Source: Rana temporaria
Lineage: Eukaryota > Chordata > Amphibia > Anura > Ranidae
DNA: 64,000 nucleotides
Assembly (NCBI RefSeq): GCF_905171775.1
Contig: NC_053492.1
Location: 189,865,317 to 189,929,316, forward strand
Direction of reading: 5' to 3'
In this document: piece by piece, positions 54,734 to 64,000 of the stretch
Layout of the letters: each line of letters opens with the position of its first letter
How positions within the stretch are numbered: the first letter of the stretch is position 1
Notes under the pieces: generated by a model
The model's input: only the letters and a program-made list of their open reading frames with translations
The model's database searches: none
Told to the model about the DNA's origin: nothing
Made by a program: the position numbers and the translations under genes

Positions 54734-56314
54734 TAGGGATGAGCTTTGTGTTCGATTCGAACATTGTATGTTTGCTCGTTCGTCGAATTACGAATGTTAT
54801 GGGACATTCACGCCAAATTCGAGAAGCGTGTCACGGCCCATAATTCATTGCTGGCTGATGATTGACCAAGCATGCACTATGACCGGTATGCTTTGGCCAA
54901 TCACAGCGCGCAAAAAACGGAGAGCCATAATTGTCCAAAGCCACGGTGGCTTTGACCAATTATGGCTCAGGGAGTTTGGTACACGCCCCACACTATATAA
55001 GGCCGCCTGAAAGTCGGCCTTGTGTAGTGTGTTGCGGTGGTTAACCACTTGACCACCAGGCACGAAAACCCCCTTAATCACCAGACCAATTTTCAGCTTT
55101 CGGTGCTCTCACATTTTGAATGACAATAACTCAGTCATACAACACTGTAACCAAATAACATTTTTGTCCTTTTTTCCCACAATTAGAGCTTTCTTTTGGT
55201 GGTATTTGATCACCTCTGCGGTTTTTATTTTTTTCGCTATAAATGAAAAAATTTGTAAAAAAATGAATTTTTCTTCATTTCTATTATAAAATTTTGCAAA
55301 AAGTTATTTTTCCTCATAAATTTGGCCTAAAATGTATACTGCTACATATCTTTGGTAAAAAAAATAAGGTTATTATTTAGTCTGGGTGAAAGTTATAGGG
55401 TCTACAAGCTATGGTACCAATTACTGAAAATTGATCAATTTGATCACACCTGAAGTACTGACGGCTTCTCTCGTTTCTTGAGACCCTAACATGCCAGAAA
55501 AGTACAAATACCCCCCAAATGACCCCTTTTTGGAAAGAAGACATTCCAAGGTATTTAGAAAGAGGCATTGTGAGTTTTTTGAAGTTGTCATTTTTCCCCA
55601 CAATTCTTTGCAAAATCAAGATTTTTTTTTTCACTAAATGTTCATATTCGCAGGTTATTTCTCACACACAGCATATGCATACCACAAATTACACCCCAAA
55701 ACACATTCTGCTATTCCTCCTGAGTATGGTGATACCACATGTGTGAGACTTTTACATAGCGTGGCCACATACAGAGGCCCAACATGCAGGGAGCACCATC
55801 AGGCGTTCTGGAACACCCAGACCAATTCTGACATTCCTCTCCTACATGGAAAAATAATTTATTTGCTAGTAAATTACATAGAACCTCAAAACATTATATA
55901 TGCTTTTTTGACAAAAACCCTAGAGAATACAATGGCGGTCGTTGCAACTTTTTATCGCGCGCATTATTTTCGCAGCAATTTTTCAAATGCGTTTTTTTTG
56001 GAAATAAAACGGTTTTGTGCTTTAAAAAAAAAAAAACATTAAAGTTAGCCCAATGTTTTTGCATAATATGAAAGATGAAGTTACGCCGAGTCAATAGATA
56101 CCCAACATGTCACCCTTAAAAATTGCACACGCTTGTGGAATGGCGCCAAACTTTGCTACTTAAAAATCCCCATAGGTGACGCTTTAAATATTTTTACTGG
56201 TTACATCTTTTTAGTTGGAGAAGAGGTCTAGGGCCAAAATTATTGCTCTCGCTCTAACGTTCGCATCAATATCTCACATGTGTGGTTTGAACACCGTTTT
56301 CATATGTGGGCGGG

Positions 56315-56903
56315 TGTTCTGTTCCCACATGAAGGCGAATGAAGGTATAACTGATAATAGCTGTGTGACTTCTTACCTTCGTATCCAAGCAGTGGGGCAG
56401 ACAGGACCGGCAGATGTTCAGGTTAGATGGATCCAGACTCAGACATGAAGATGAAATCAGCGTGGGTTTATTCAATCCAGATAAGACAACAAACGGTGAT
56501 ACAATACTGTTCTGTAGTTGTGGTATCAATGTTGACTTGTTAGAATATGTCCTGAGGCTAGCTGCTGTGGCTGCAGAGCTGCTGCTGAGCTGCTGCTAAC
56601 TACTGCTGACTTCTGCTGACTTCTGCGTGGTCAAAAACTGATGCCTTCTCTAGCCCAAAAATGTGGAGTGTCTAGTCACACAGCCATGAGGAGATACTGA
56701 AAATGGCTGCTCCCAGTGAAGAGACCTGCCCAGCAAGAGTCCACGCCTCCAATTTAGAAAAAACTTTACTAACAAGAACAGGGACGTGTGGCATGCAAAT
56801 TCTGGCCAGCAGATGGCAGCAGTGAAAGAAATGCATGAAAACAAACATGTAGAAATAAAGATTAATAATGTAATGTACAAATAACTATAAGGAGAACAGC
56901 ACA
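56315..56903 (-). repeat. BEL 3' LTR (589 bp)
   Basis: It begins TGTTCTGTTCCC and ends AGAACAGCACA on the plus strand. It contains the 'ctgctgctgagctgctgct' run and a minus-strand AATAAA at 56467-56472. By eye it is identical to the other LTR. Confidence 0.95.
56467..56472 (-). promoter_or_regulatory. AATAAA signal in the BEL LTR
   Basis: AATAAA on the minus strand, about three quarters of the way through the LTR; the second copy is at 62691-62696. It is the expected place for the end of the R region. Confidence 0.5.
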
Positions 56904-57063
56904 CTCCCCGTCTGAAATTTACGTAAGGAGATTTCACTATGACGAATGTCCATAAAATATAATACAACCTGTAACAAAGAACATGTGAAATGCAATAAAC
57001 ATGACATAGTGGGTTGGCTGACCCATAGCGGGTAAAACTGTGAAGTTCGAGTTCAGTCCTTTT

Positions 57064-60000
57064 TCATCCTTCAGGAACGTTCTCGATGGGTAATATTAGA
57101 ATGAGTTCGTTAATCGGCCTTGCAAAAGTTTTAAGCTCACCCTTCCTGAAGATCTTCAGCTCCACCTTTCGGACCTTGCCATCCTTGCTAGGAAGAACCT
57201 TTGTAATTAGTCCCATAGGCCAGGTGATCCTTTCGGTTTGTTGCTCCTTCATTAATACGAGGTCTCCTTCTTTCAAGTTTGGTTTTTGATGTTGCCATTT
57301 CCTCCTTCCTTGAAGAATATTGAGATACTCTTTACGCCATCTGTTCCAGAAGTAATCTGCCAGGTGTTGTACACGTTTCCAGTGTTTTTGGTAGATATTC
57401 CCATGGGTAAATTCTCCACTAGGCGTGAGCATATTGTCCGTTTTTTGGGTAAGTAGAATAGCCGGAGACAGTATGGCTGGTGTTTCAGGATCCATAGATA
57501 CTGGCACAAGGGGTCTTGAATTGATGATAGCTGAAACTTCAGCGAGAAGAGTGACGAGAGTCTCGTGCGTAAGTCTTGAAGAGTTTACATCCATCAACAT
57601 AGAATTTAAGATGTTGCGTGAGATCCCGATCATTCTCTCGCAGGAACCCCCCATGTGGGAACTATGAGGAGGATTAAAAATCCAGGTGCAACCTTTCTCC
57701 GCCAACTGATCTTGGATAGGCTTAGTGTCGATGTTCAGTTCTCTACAGGCGCCGATGAAGTTACTTCCCTGGTCTGACCTCAACTGTTTCACTGGTCCTC
57801 TGATGGCGAAGAACCGTCTTAAGGCATTAATGAGGCTGGATGTGTCCATAGATTCTATCACCTCTATATGAACGGCTCGCACACTCATGCAAGTAAATAG
57901 CACGGCCCAACGTTTACTGTTTGCGTGACCACCACGGGTTCTACGTGCGGACACCATCCATGGTCCAAAGACGTCTAGGCCAGTGTAGGTGAAGGGCGGC
58001 TCTGTGCATAGTCTATCCGCGGGCAAGTCGGCCATTTGTTGGTGTAGCTGTTTTCCTCTGGCTTTACGACAGTGCACACAGTCATGCAGTAGTTGGGCTA
58101 CACGTTTCTTCATACCTATAATCCAAAGACCCGCAGACCTTAACTTGCCCTCAGTGATTTGTCTGCCCTGGTGTTCAGTCTTTTTGTGGTAATGTCGGAT
58201 CAGCAACGTGGTGATATGATGTTTGCTGGGAATAATGACAGGATTTTGCTCCGCAACTCCTAGGTGGGCTTGATTCAAACGACCACCAACTCTGAGCAGG
58301 CCAAAAGTGTCCATAATTGGATTTAAGTTAGCAAGAGGTCTTTTTATAGGAATCTGCTGTCTGTTGTTCAAGCACTTCCATTCTACGTTAAATTCCTGCT
58401 GCTGGACATGACGTATTATGAGAGACTCGCTATGAGAAATGTCCTCAGCAGAGAATGGTTTATGACAGATGTGCCAACCGTGACAATCTTTATCTTCTTG
58501 AGTGTTGTGATAACATCTGGCGATGTGCACTAACCTTGCAATGGTTCTGACGAGTCTCATCCAACTGGAGAAATGTTCAAAACGATGACAGTCAAGCCTG
58601 GAGGTCTGCTTTGTTTCAGTGACTAATGTGCTAACTTCGGCGCGGATTTCTGGATCATTATCCGGATCCTGGATGCTGTAAACTTCCTGTTCACATTTGT
58701 CTGCCCGTCCTAGCAGAAACTCTGGGCCTGTAAGCCAAGTAGATTTAGCAAAGGAACCCACAGACGTAGGCCTGGTTGCGTGGTCCGCTGGATTAAGTTC
58801 GAATGGTACAACGATGTGTTCTCTCGTCTCAGGCTTGCTGTCCATGGTGCGCTGAAGAGAGTTTGATCTGGATAGCGCTTGCTCCTGATTGTCCGGGAGA
58901 CTTACCCTGGTGGTTCGGAAGGGTAATGGAGAAACACAGTGATTGGTTTCGTCTTTAAAGAACTCTCTGTCTTCTACTGATAAGGATACCTTATTGTCAT
59001 CCTTGGTTGTGTTGAAGACTGATCTCCCCGAGTCGTCAGCAAAGAGGGGAGAAATGATGTCAGGTGGTTGTACGAGGTCTGGAGACTTCTCTTTCACTTC
59101 ATAGTGATGAGGACACGGCTTAATACAAGTTGTACGTCCGTCTCCACGCACGTACGTTTTGAAAGAGTCGATTTCTGGTTGATCCAGGCATACATTTCCT
59201 ATGACTACCCATCCCAGGTCCAGCCTCTGGGCAAATGGCGCGTAGTCAGGACCATTACACTGTTGGCGCACCTTGTGCACCCTTAGATTGTCTCTGCCAA
59301 GCAGGAGTAGAATCTCAGCATTGTTGTCCATAGGTGGGATAACGTTGGCTAGGTGCCTTAGGTGCGGTTGGTGAAACGCAGCTTCTGGGGTAGGAATCTC
59401 ATCCCTATGGTTGGGTATTTGATCGCATTCAATCAGTGTTGGTAGGGGTATTTCTGTATTCCCACTGATGGGGGAAGCAATGAATCCTTGCGCCCTCCTG
59501 CCGCTAGTCTCAATGCGGCCTGAGCAGGTGTTTAAGATGTAGGGTTCTGATGGTCCCTTTATCCCGAAGGCTTCAAAGAATTTAGGTCCTGCCAGGGACC
59601 GGTTGCTTTGGTCATCGATGATGGCATACATTTTTACTGCCTTTTCTGGTAGTCCCTCTGGATAGACCTTGATTAGGCATATTCGGGCACAACATTTCTC
59701 ACCCTGGCCCTCGCCACATACTTCCAAACATGAGCAGGAAACATCGGCGGCTGCGTTAGCGTGGTTCTGGGGCTCCCCGCCATGACTTGGAGCGGGACTG
59801 GTGGCGACGGCAGCTGGTGAGTCTCTGTGCAGTGGAACTGGGTGCATAGCCGAGGCATGTCTTTCACTATGACACTCCTCACACTTGATGATGGATTTAC
59901 AGTCCTTAGCCATGTGCTCCAATGAAGCGCAGCATCTGAAACATACCCCAAGCTCGCTGAGGAACTTCTTGCGCTCCTGTATGGGTTTGGATCTAAACCC

Positions 60001-62142
60001 TCTGCATTTGTTCAGTGAGTGTGGTTTTTTATGAATGGGACATTCACGATTGAAGGACTTGTCTCCTGATGAGGTATTGTACTGTTTACCCGTGGGTACT
60101 GCATAAGATGGTAGGTTAGTCTTTCTAACACTCACGCTGCTCTTAAAGTCTCTGTGTTTATGCATGGCACTCTCATACCTTGGTGATGGTGTCGCTGGAG
60201 CTGTAGTGTTGAACTCCAGGAAATCGAGGCTGGGGTCATTCCTCATCTGGGACTGTTCTTCAATGAATCTGCAGAAATGAATAAATGGGGGAAAGGTGAT
60301 GTCATGCACCCTTTTGTACCTTGAGACTGATGCCGCCCACTTTTCTTGCAGACTGTATGGTAATTTCACGACAATTGGGTTCACTCCATGGGCTGTATCC
60401 AGGTAGCATAGCCCGATTAGACGAGGGTCTCTTTTGGCAAGCTCTAGTTCCATGAGCAGGTCACTCAAATCCTGAAGCTTATGGACGTCCTTAAGATTGA
60501 TCTTTGGAATGTTCTGCAATCTCTTAAATAGGGCCTTCTCTATAGCTTCTGCACTGCCAAAGGTACGTTCGAGTCTCTGCCAGGCGGCAGCGAGACCTGC
60601 TTCTGCTTGTCCCACATAGACAGTTCTGAGGCTCTTGATGCGATTTGTGGAGCTTGGACCCAGCCATGAGATCATGAGGTTGAGCTCCTTCTCTGCGTCT
60701 AGTTTGAGGTTGGCAATGGTGGCCTTGAAAGTTGCCTTCCAAGCTCTGTAGCTCTCTGCACGGTCATCAAATTTTGAGAGACTTGTGTTAATTAGCTCTC
60801 TGCTCGCCATAATCCTGGCCAACTCAGACATATCTGATTTCTCACTGCTTGTTGCCACGACAACCTGTGGTGCCGCCGGGGCGTGTAGGCTTTGCGGCGT
60901 GAAAGGGTGAGATGCATCCAGGTAGAATGATGCTGCTGCAGGATTGAGCTGTGATCTAGTCTCTGTAGATCGTGAGGACTGCTGCTTGAGCTGTTGAGGT
61001 AGGCCAGGAAACGCCTGATGGCCCTTTTTGTAGTTTCGTAATAACTGTCCTTGAGAAGGCACATCTGGGTGAACACCATCAGATTTCTCGGGTGCTGTAA
61101 GTGACACTGGCACTGTAGGTGGACATGACTTTGAGGTTTCGGCGTTGTCAGCTTGGATGGTACTGCATACTGGGGGTGATGCAGATAATTGTTTCAGCAC
61201 ATAGTCGCTGGTGCGGTAAGCTGAATCTTCTACCTCCTGTGGTAGCGAGCAGACTGGATCAAGACCTTGGCTTAATGCTTGCTCAAGTAGTCTTACTTTA
61301 GCTAATGCAACTTCCTCTTCCATCTCTGATTCAAGAATCTTTATTCGAGCCTCTGCTTCTGCTTCTGCCCTCTTGGCCTCTGCTTCTGCGTCTGCCCTCT
61401 TGGCCTCTGCTTCTGCCCTCTTGGCCTCTGCTTCTGCCCTCTTGGCCTCTGCCTCTGCGTCTGCCCTCTTGGCCTCTGCTTCTGCGTCTGCCCTCTTGGC
61501 CTCTGCTTCTGCTTTTGCCAGAGCTTCTTTTTCAGTGAAGGAACGTCTGGCTTTGGATTGCTCTGCGTTTATGCGGGCCTCTAGTAGTCTGTCGCTTAGG
61601 GTTGAGCTTCTTGAGCACGATGATCTGTATGACCGAGAGGAATGTTTGGATGAATTTGATCTGTGTGATCTAGTTTCTTGCAAATGGGAGATGCGGAGTT
61701 CCGCTTTATCTTTAGCAAGCAGCACCATGGCGTCTCTTTGTATGTCTATTGATTCTGCCTTGCTCAGTTCTGAAAGGGCTTCATCATTATTAACATTTTT
61801 TAGAAAGGTTATATACCTTGTGAACAGTCTCTTGTATCCTTCATGAGCTGTGTTCAGCCGCCTGATGCCAACTTGTAAGCTTGAGGTATCACCAGAGGAT
61901 TTGAGTCCTGACATGAGGGAGGAAACTCGCTCCCATAGCTCTTCCAGGTTATCGCATAGCTCATCTTTTGTGGTTTGATAGTTTTCCCTGACCTTTATTG
62001 TCGGTTTGAGGGAGCGTCTTGGTCGCACGACTTGGTCTGCTGGAAGTGTGGGTTCTGCTTCCTGTACTTCTTGGTGATCAGTATCAGGCTGCATTAGCTC
62101 TGTTTCATCACTGGGGAACTGTGCAAGGTCCTTTTTGTCCAT
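57064..62142 (-). CDS. BEL/Pao polyprotein: gag, protease, integrase (RT-RNase H deleted in frame)
   Basis: The 1,692-residue protein starts 'MDKKDLAQFPSDE'. Residues about 200-290 form an Ala/Glu/Lys/Arg coiled coil. About 430-640 is the DUF1759 gag domain ('KFDDRAESYRAWKATFKA', 'RLERTFGSAEAIEKAL'), and near 732 a zinc knuckle 'CFRCCASLEHMAKDC'. A retropepsin-like region has 'IIDDQSNRSL' near 843 where BEL proteases have their active aspartate. The conserved RT lead-in ('PLPFRTTRVSLPDNQEQAL') then jumps near residue 1105 to 'ELNPADHATRP', normally found after RNase H. The integrase is complete: H-H-C-C finger, and Asp, Asp, Glu in 'GLDVFGPW', 'RSDQGSNF' and 'GGSCERMIG', then a C-terminal DUF5641-type domain. 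No frameshift or stop is present. Without RT it could move only with help. Confidence 0.93.
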   Translation of the reverse strand: MDKKDLAQFPSDETELMQPDTDHQEVQEAEPTLPADQVVRPRRSLKPTIKVRENYQTTKDELCDNLEELWERVSSLMSGLKSSGDTSSLQVGIRRLNTAHEGYKRLFTRYITFLKNVNNDEALSELSKAESIDIQRDAMVLLAKDKAELRISHLQETRSHRSNSSKHSSRSYRSSCSRSSTLSDRLLEARINAEQSKARRSFTEKEALAKAEAEAKRADAEAEAKRADAEAEAKRAEAEAKRAEAEAKRADAEAEAKRAEAEAEARIKILESEMEEEVALAKVRLLEQALSQGLDPVCSLPQEVEDSAYRTSDYVLKQLSASPPVCSTIQADNAETSKSCPPTVPVSLTAPEKSDGVHPDVPSQGQLLRNYKKGHQAFPGLPQQLKQQSSRSTETRSQLNPAAASFYLDASHPFTPQSLHAPAAPQVVVATSSEKSDMSELARIMASRELINTSLSKFDDRAESYRAWKATFKATIANLKLDAEKELNLMISWLGPSSTNRIKSLRTVYVGQAEAGLAAAWQRLERTFGSAEAIEKALFKRLQNIPKINLKDVHKLQDLSDLLMELELAKRDPRLIGLCYLDTAHGVNPIVVKLPYSLQEKWAASVSRYKRVHDITFPPFIHFCRFIEEQSQMRNDPSLDFLEFNTTAPATPSPRYESAMHKHRDFKSSVSVRKTNLPSYAVPTGKQYNTSSGDKSFNRECPIHKKPHSLNKCRGFRSKPIQERKKFLSELGVCFRCCASLEHMAKDCKSIIKCEECHSERHASAMHPVPLHRDSPAAVATSPAPSHGGEPQNHANAAADVSCSCLEVCGEGQGEKCCARICLIKVYPEGLPEKAVKMYAIIDDQSNRSLAGPKFFEAFGIKGPSEPYILNTCSGRIETSGRRAQGFIASPISGNTEIPLPTLIECDQIPNHRDEIPTPEAAFHQPHLRHLANVIPPMDNNAEILLLLGRDNLRVHKVRQQCNGPDYAPFAQRLDLGWVVIGNVCLDQPEIDSFKTYVRGDGRTTCIKPCPHHYEVKEKSPDLVQPPDIISPLFADDSGRSVFNTTKDDNKVSLSVEDREFFKDETNHCVSPLPFRTTRVSLPDNQEQALSRSNSLQRTMDSKPETREHIVVPFELNPADHATRPTSVGSFAKSTWLTGPEFLLGRADKCEQEVYSIQDPDNDPEIRAEVSTLVTETKQTSRLDCHRFEHFSSWMRLVRTIARLVHIARCYHNTQEDKDCHGWHICHKPFSAEDISHSESLIIRHVQQQEFNVEWKCLNNRQQIPIKRPLANLNPIMDTFGLLRVGGRLNQAHLGVAEQNPVIIPSKHHITTLLIRHYHKKTEHQGRQITEGKLRSAGLWIIGMKKRVAQLLHDCVHCRKARGKQLHQQMADLPADRLCTEPPFTYTGLDVFGPWMVSARRTRGGHANSKRWAVLFTCMSVRAVHIEVIESMDTSSLINALRRFFAIRGPVKQLRSDQGSNFIGACRELNIDTKPIQDQLAEKGCTWIFNPPHSSHMGGSCERMIGISRNILNSMLMDVNSSRLTHETLVTLLAEVSAIINSRPLVPVSMDPETPAILSPAILLTQKTDNMLTPSGEFTHGNIYQKHWKRVQHLADYFWNRWRKEYLNILQGRRKWQHQKPNLKEGDLVLMKEQQTERITWPMGLITKVLPSKDGKVRKVELKIFRKGELKTFARPINELILILPIENVPEG
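58815..58845 (-). other. Junction of the in-frame RT-RNase H deletion
   Basis: The minus-strand coding sequence passes from 'QRTMDSKPE', which precedes the RT fingers in BEL elements, to 'VVPFELNPADHATRP', which follows RNase H. In full-length BEL elements about 600 residues lie between these points. The reading frame is kept across the join. Confidence 0.8.
61355..61515 (-). repeat. Coding tandem repeat in BEL gag
   Basis: Units of 'ctctgcttctgcgtctgccctcttgg'-like sequence (18 and 24 bases) encode A-E-A-K-R-A-D-A-E repeats. All unit lengths are multiples of three, so copy-number change keeps the frame and varies only coiled-coil length. Confidence 0.85.
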
Positions 62143-62538
62143 TTTGATTTAAGGTGCGCTGTCTCTTTAAGAAAATAAACTTTTGAATTGGGGGCTGAAA
62201 ATTGCAGTGCGCCTTGGCTGGGGCACTCTGGCAAGGTTCCTCAGGTGTTTTAAGTGATTTGCGGGGGTTTAGGTTAGAGAGGGACCCCGTGTGCGTTAAC
62301 AGTTCTGCTATGCGAGCAAAGGTTGATATGTGATATAGAAAACGGCTTGATGAGTTGTGGAGGCTTTCAGGCAACAGTAAAGATACTGTGGACATGCGGT
62401 GCTTGCCCTGAGACTTGAGGAACATGCACTGTAGCCGGGCAGATTCGCTGCAGATAGGCCTGTTGCAGGGCGATTCCTTAGTGTGGTAACTCTGAGGGAA
62501 TCTGTGACTGGGGTGTGGACATTAAGGCAGTTTTTGAC
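62143..62538 (-). other. BEL leader between 5' LTR and start codon
   Basis: 396 bases without a long ORF. I found no clear match to a tRNA 3' end next to the LTR by eye. Confidence 0.6.
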
Positions 62539-63127
62539 TGTTCTGTTCCCACATGAAGGCGAATGAAGGTATAACTGATAATAGCTGTGTGACTTCTTAC
62601 CTTCGTATCCAAGCAGTGGGGCAGACAGGACCGGCAGATGTTCAGGTTAGATGGATCCAGACTCAGACATGAAGATGAAATCAGCGTGGGTTTATTCAAT
62701 CCAGATAAGACAACAAACGGTGATACAATACTGTTCTGTAGTTGTGGTATCAATGTTGACTTGTTAGAATATGTCCTGAGGCTAGCTGCTGTGGCTGCAG
62801 AGCTGCTGCTGAGCTGCTGCTAACTACTGCTGACTTCTGCTGACTTCTGCGTGGTCAAAAACTGATGCCTTCTCTAGCCCAAAAATGTGGAGTGTCTAGT
62901 CACACAGCCATGAGGAGATACTGAAAATGGCTGCTCCCAGTGAAGAGACCTGCCCAGCAAGAGTCCACGCCTCCAATTTAGAAAAAACTTTACTAACAAG
63001 AACAGGGACGTGTGGCATGCAAATTCTGGCCAGCAGATGGCAGCAGTGAAAGAAATGCATGAAAACAAACATGTAGAAATAAAGATTAATAATGTAATGT
63101 ACAAATAACTATAAGGAGAACAGCACA
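62539..63127 (-). repeat. BEL 5' LTR (589 bp)
   Basis: Same length and, as far as I can see, the same sequence as 56315-56903, at a constant offset of 6,224. It is followed by the target duplication GCGGG at 63128-63132. Confidence 0.95.
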
Positions 63128-63656
63128 GCGGGACTTATGAGTGCGGTCGCTTCTGTATACAAGCACACGGGAACAGGGGCGCTTTAAAAAAAATGTTTAC
63201 TTTATTTATTTTAGTTTGACATGTTTTTCCCCAAAAATAAATGTTTTGATCACTTTTATATCTATTACAAGGAATGTAAACATCCCTTGTAATAGAAATA
63301 TAGCATGACAGGTCCTCTTTACAGTGAGATATGGGGTCAATAAGTCCCCACATCTCACCTCTAGGCTGGGAAGCCTGAAAAAAAAAACGATCCTGTCTTC
63401 GATCGTAGCGGTGAGTCGGAAGAAGCACCGGAGGGAGAAGGGAGGGGGGATGTCCCCTTTCGCCTCCCGTAAGAACAATCAAGAGGTGGAACAGCCGACA
63501 TGATTTTTCTTATGGTGTAGGGAATCGCCAACTGAAAAAGAGGATATCTGAATGATGCCTGTAGCTGCAGGCATCATTCAGGTATCCCTGCACAAATTCA
63601 AGGACGTCATATGACGGCTGGCGGGCAGGAAGTGGTTAAAACGCATGTTTTTTTTC

Positions 63657-64000
63657 CGGGTATTGCAGAGTATTGTGCGGGGGTATTGCAGAGTATTTTG
63701 CAGGGGGTATTGCAGAGTATTGTGCGGGGGAACTGCAGAGTATTGGTGCGGGGGTACTGCAGAGTATTGGTGCGGGGGTACTGCAGAGTATAGTGTGGGG
63801 GTATTGCAGAGTATTGGTGCGGAGGTATTGCAAAGTATTGGTGCGGGGGTACTTTAGAGTATTGGTGCGGGGGTACTGCAGAGTATTGGTGCGGGGGTAC
63901 TGCAGAGTATGGTGTGGGGGTATTGCAGAGTATTGGTGCGGGGGTATTGCAGTGTATTGGTGCGGGGGTATTGCAGTGTATTTGTGCGGGGGTACTGCAG
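63657..64000 (+). repeat. Minisatellite running off the window end
   Basis: Units of 22-24 bases, 'ggtattgcagagtattggtgcgg', with ggtact/ggtatt variation, about fifteen copies up to base 64000. It follows the piggyBac-type end and may belong to the surrounding hAT copy. Confidence 0.9.

Larger units (their letters stand above)
56315..63127 (-). mobile_element. BEL/Pao LTR retrotransposon, complete ends, lacking RT and RNase H
   Basis: Two 589-bp LTRs in direct orientation bound 6,813 bp. The target duplication GCGGG is on both sides (56310-56314, 63128-63132). The 5-bp duplication, TG..CA ends and a G-rich tract (GACGGGGAG) directly before the 3' LTR fit an LTR retrotransposon on the minus strand. 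A single long ORF encodes gag, protease and integrase in the BEL/Pao arrangement, but the reverse transcriptase and RNase H are absent. I saw no difference between the LTRs, which implies a recent insertion. It sits in a piggyBac-type MITE. I did not recognise a primer-binding site in the leader. Confidence 0.95.
55041..63639. mobile_element. piggyBac-type MITE (TTAA ends) split by the BEL element
   Basis: The ends TTAACCACTTGACCACC and GCAGGAAGTGGTTAA include TTAA at 55041-55044 and 63636-63639. Excluding the BEL element and its duplication, about 1.8 kb remains, without a transposase gene. The left half closely resembles the left end of the piggyBac transposon at 32021 ('accaattttcagctttc', 'caataactcagtcata', 'gagctttcttttggtggtat'). 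Confidence 0.8.
54734..64000 (+). mobile_element. hAT-family copy (left end), host of a nested piggyBac-type MITE and BEL element
   Basis: It begins TAGGGATGAGCTTTGTG and has family words ('cgttcgtcgaattacgaa', 'ctgatgattgaccaagcatg', 'ttggccaatcacagcgcg', 'ctatataaggccgcctg'). It is interrupted at TTAA 55041. Sequence after 63639 ('aaacgcatg' and the minisatellite) may be its continuation, but no right terminus is seen before the window ends. Confidence 0.5.

Noticed and set aside
61305..61846. Plus-strand frame of 157 codons, Ala/Ser/Leu-rich
   Set aside because: Antisense shadow of the coiled-coil repeat in the BEL gag gene, which is the real coding strand.

Overview
The window reads as intergenic DNA from a large, repeat-rich vertebrate genome, most likely an anuran amphibian and probably a ranoid frog. 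That assignment is an inference from the mixture of elements present: BEL/Pao, DIRS, CR1, L1/Tx1, L2, PIF/Harbinger, piggyBac, hAT and Penelope-like foldback copies. No species-specific gene was recognised, and no host gene exon, tRNA, rRNA, CRISPR or prokaryotic feature was found. Nearly every recognisable coding stretch belongs to a transposable element. Almost all are broken; the exception is one long open polyprotein.

Layout. 1-5.3 kb: unclassified sequence, a 2.2-kb foldback element carrying a 170-bp hAT MITE, a decayed unknown ORF and a partial hAT-family copy. 6.4-7.6 kb: a CR1-like reverse transcriptase relic split by a MITE, then an old piggyBac end. 8.6-13.4 kb: a GC-rich foldback, then the 3' end of an L1 with long tandem repeats in its 3' UTR. 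13,986-18,566: a two-gene PIF/Harbinger transposon (DDE transposase and Myb/SANT-like protein, convergent, each with a visible intron and a few frameshifts). 18.6-20.8 kb: CR1 ORF1 relic with minisatellites and an hAT insert. 20.8-30.4 kb: hAT, Harbinger-MITE, piggyBac-MITE and foldback copies, several nested. 31,900-45,259: one DIRS retrotransposon split by a piggyBac transposon (with a Harbinger-type MITE inside it) and by an hAT foldback. 45.3-54.7 kb: a second hAT family with a 24-bp minisatellite, a large palindrome, a possible LTR and another hAT copy. 54.7-64 kb: an hAT copy holding a piggyBac-type MITE, which holds a complete BEL/Pao element, followed by a minisatellite running to the window end.

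The two most informative structures are the following. (1) The BEL/Pao element at 56,315-63,127 has 589-bp LTRs that I see as identical, a 5-bp target duplication and a 1,692-codon open polyprotein, but the reverse transcriptase and RNase H have been removed in frame; it looks like a young element that would depend on a partner. (2) Several foldback insertions flanked by 14-19-bp direct repeats, together with other fragments, carry a hairpin followed by GAAAC and preceded by a TGANGA-like core. This resembles a hammerhead ribozyme with one extra base, as would fit Penelope-like retroelements. Nested insertions with exact target duplications and, in two cases, an empty site elsewhere in the window allow the relative order of many insertions to be read directly.
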